Assembly: GCA_030743445.1 (NCBI GenBank)
Contig: JASLSL010000230.1
Span: 1-6,573, forward strand
Source of the DNA: Alphaproteobacteria bacterium
GTDB lineage: Bacteria > Pseudomonadota > Alphaproteobacteria > UBA8366
Direction: 5' to 3'
Length of the DNA stretch: 6,573 nucleotides
The position numbers and the translations under genes are program-made. Positions 6,455 to 6,573 of this stretch are shown piece after piece. The notes beneath the pieces were generated by a model. That model was not told the DNA's origin. It saw only the letters and a program-made list of their open reading frames with translations, and did no database searches. The stretch's first letter is position 1. Each line of letters opens with the position of its first letter.

Positions 6455-6573
6455 ATTCTGGAAGGGCTCGGGCTATGGTCTGCTGGAACACGACGGCGAC
6501 GGCAACCTCAGGGTGACCGACGACTTCCTGCGCGCCTATCTGGAGCGACCGGAACTGGCGCCGGTCGAGGAGT
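6447..6573 (+). CDS. DUF6352-like conserved hypothetical protein, 3' truncated
   Basis: Only the first 42 codons are inside the window. The peptide opens MAEFWKGSGYGLLEHDGDGN and continues with LRVTDDFLRAYLERPELAPV (21-40). This pattern (FWKxxGY-LL-D-G-L-TDDFLRAYL-RPELAPVEES) I recall as the start of the DUF6352 family, typically a few hundred residues long and of unknown function. The start codon lies inside the end of the DUF6505-like gene (ATGGCTGA, positions 6447-6454), a typical arrangement for translational coupling. No membrane segment or signal peptide is visible at the N-terminus. The start and reading frame are secure from G/C-ending codons and gene packing, and the family name is less so. 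Confidence 0.75.
   Translation, partial: MAEFWKGSGYGLLEHDGDGNLRVTDDFLRAYLERPELAPVEE

Overview
The window is GC-rich, with strong G/C preference at third codon positions, and tightly packed. It carries eight genes, two of them cut by the window edges, and no RNA gene, insertion sequence, phage gene or CRISPR array that I can see. Codon use, the families present and the set of small conserved proteins at the right end suggest an alphaproteobacterium, possibly Rhodospirillales-like. That placement is inferred from family memory, not from any marker gene.

Left part (1-1896): the C-terminal two thirds of a DHA2-type (EmrB/QacA) drug efflux permease faces, across a 12-bp gap, a convergent gene for an exported SUMF1/FGE-fold protein. 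That protein keeps the fold motifs of the family but lacks the two catalytic cysteines of true formylglycine-generating enzymes. A 231-bp divergent intergenic region follows. It holds a plausible sigma70-type promoter for the rightward gene and a pair of overlapping inverted repeats.

Middle part (2128-4795): a full-length MmgE/PrpD-family protein and a CPA1 (NhaP-type) Na+/H+ antiporter run in the same direction, 34 bp apart, and may form a two-gene transcription unit. No methylcitrate-cycle partner (PrpB, PrpC) is in view, so the MmgE/PrpD substrate is unknown. Two back-to-back inverted repeats close the antiporter gene. The second contains the stop codons of both the antiporter and the convergent tusA.

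Right part (4805-6573): a leftward TusA-family sulfur carrier gene is divergent from a rightward, closely packed run of three genes. These are a biotin/lipoate-ligase-fold protein (DUF4444-like) in which the usual catalytic lysine appears to be glutamate, a DUF6505-like protein, and the start of a DUF6352-like protein that overlaps its neighbour by 8 nt. The shared tusA/ligase-like upstream region has a good promoter candidate for tusA and a perfect 10-bp palindrome. This TusA plus degenerate-ligase plus two-DUF block is the part most likely to be an under-described functional module. From memory, such genes often lie near formate dehydrogenase or molybdoenzyme maturation genes, but none of those is inside this window.
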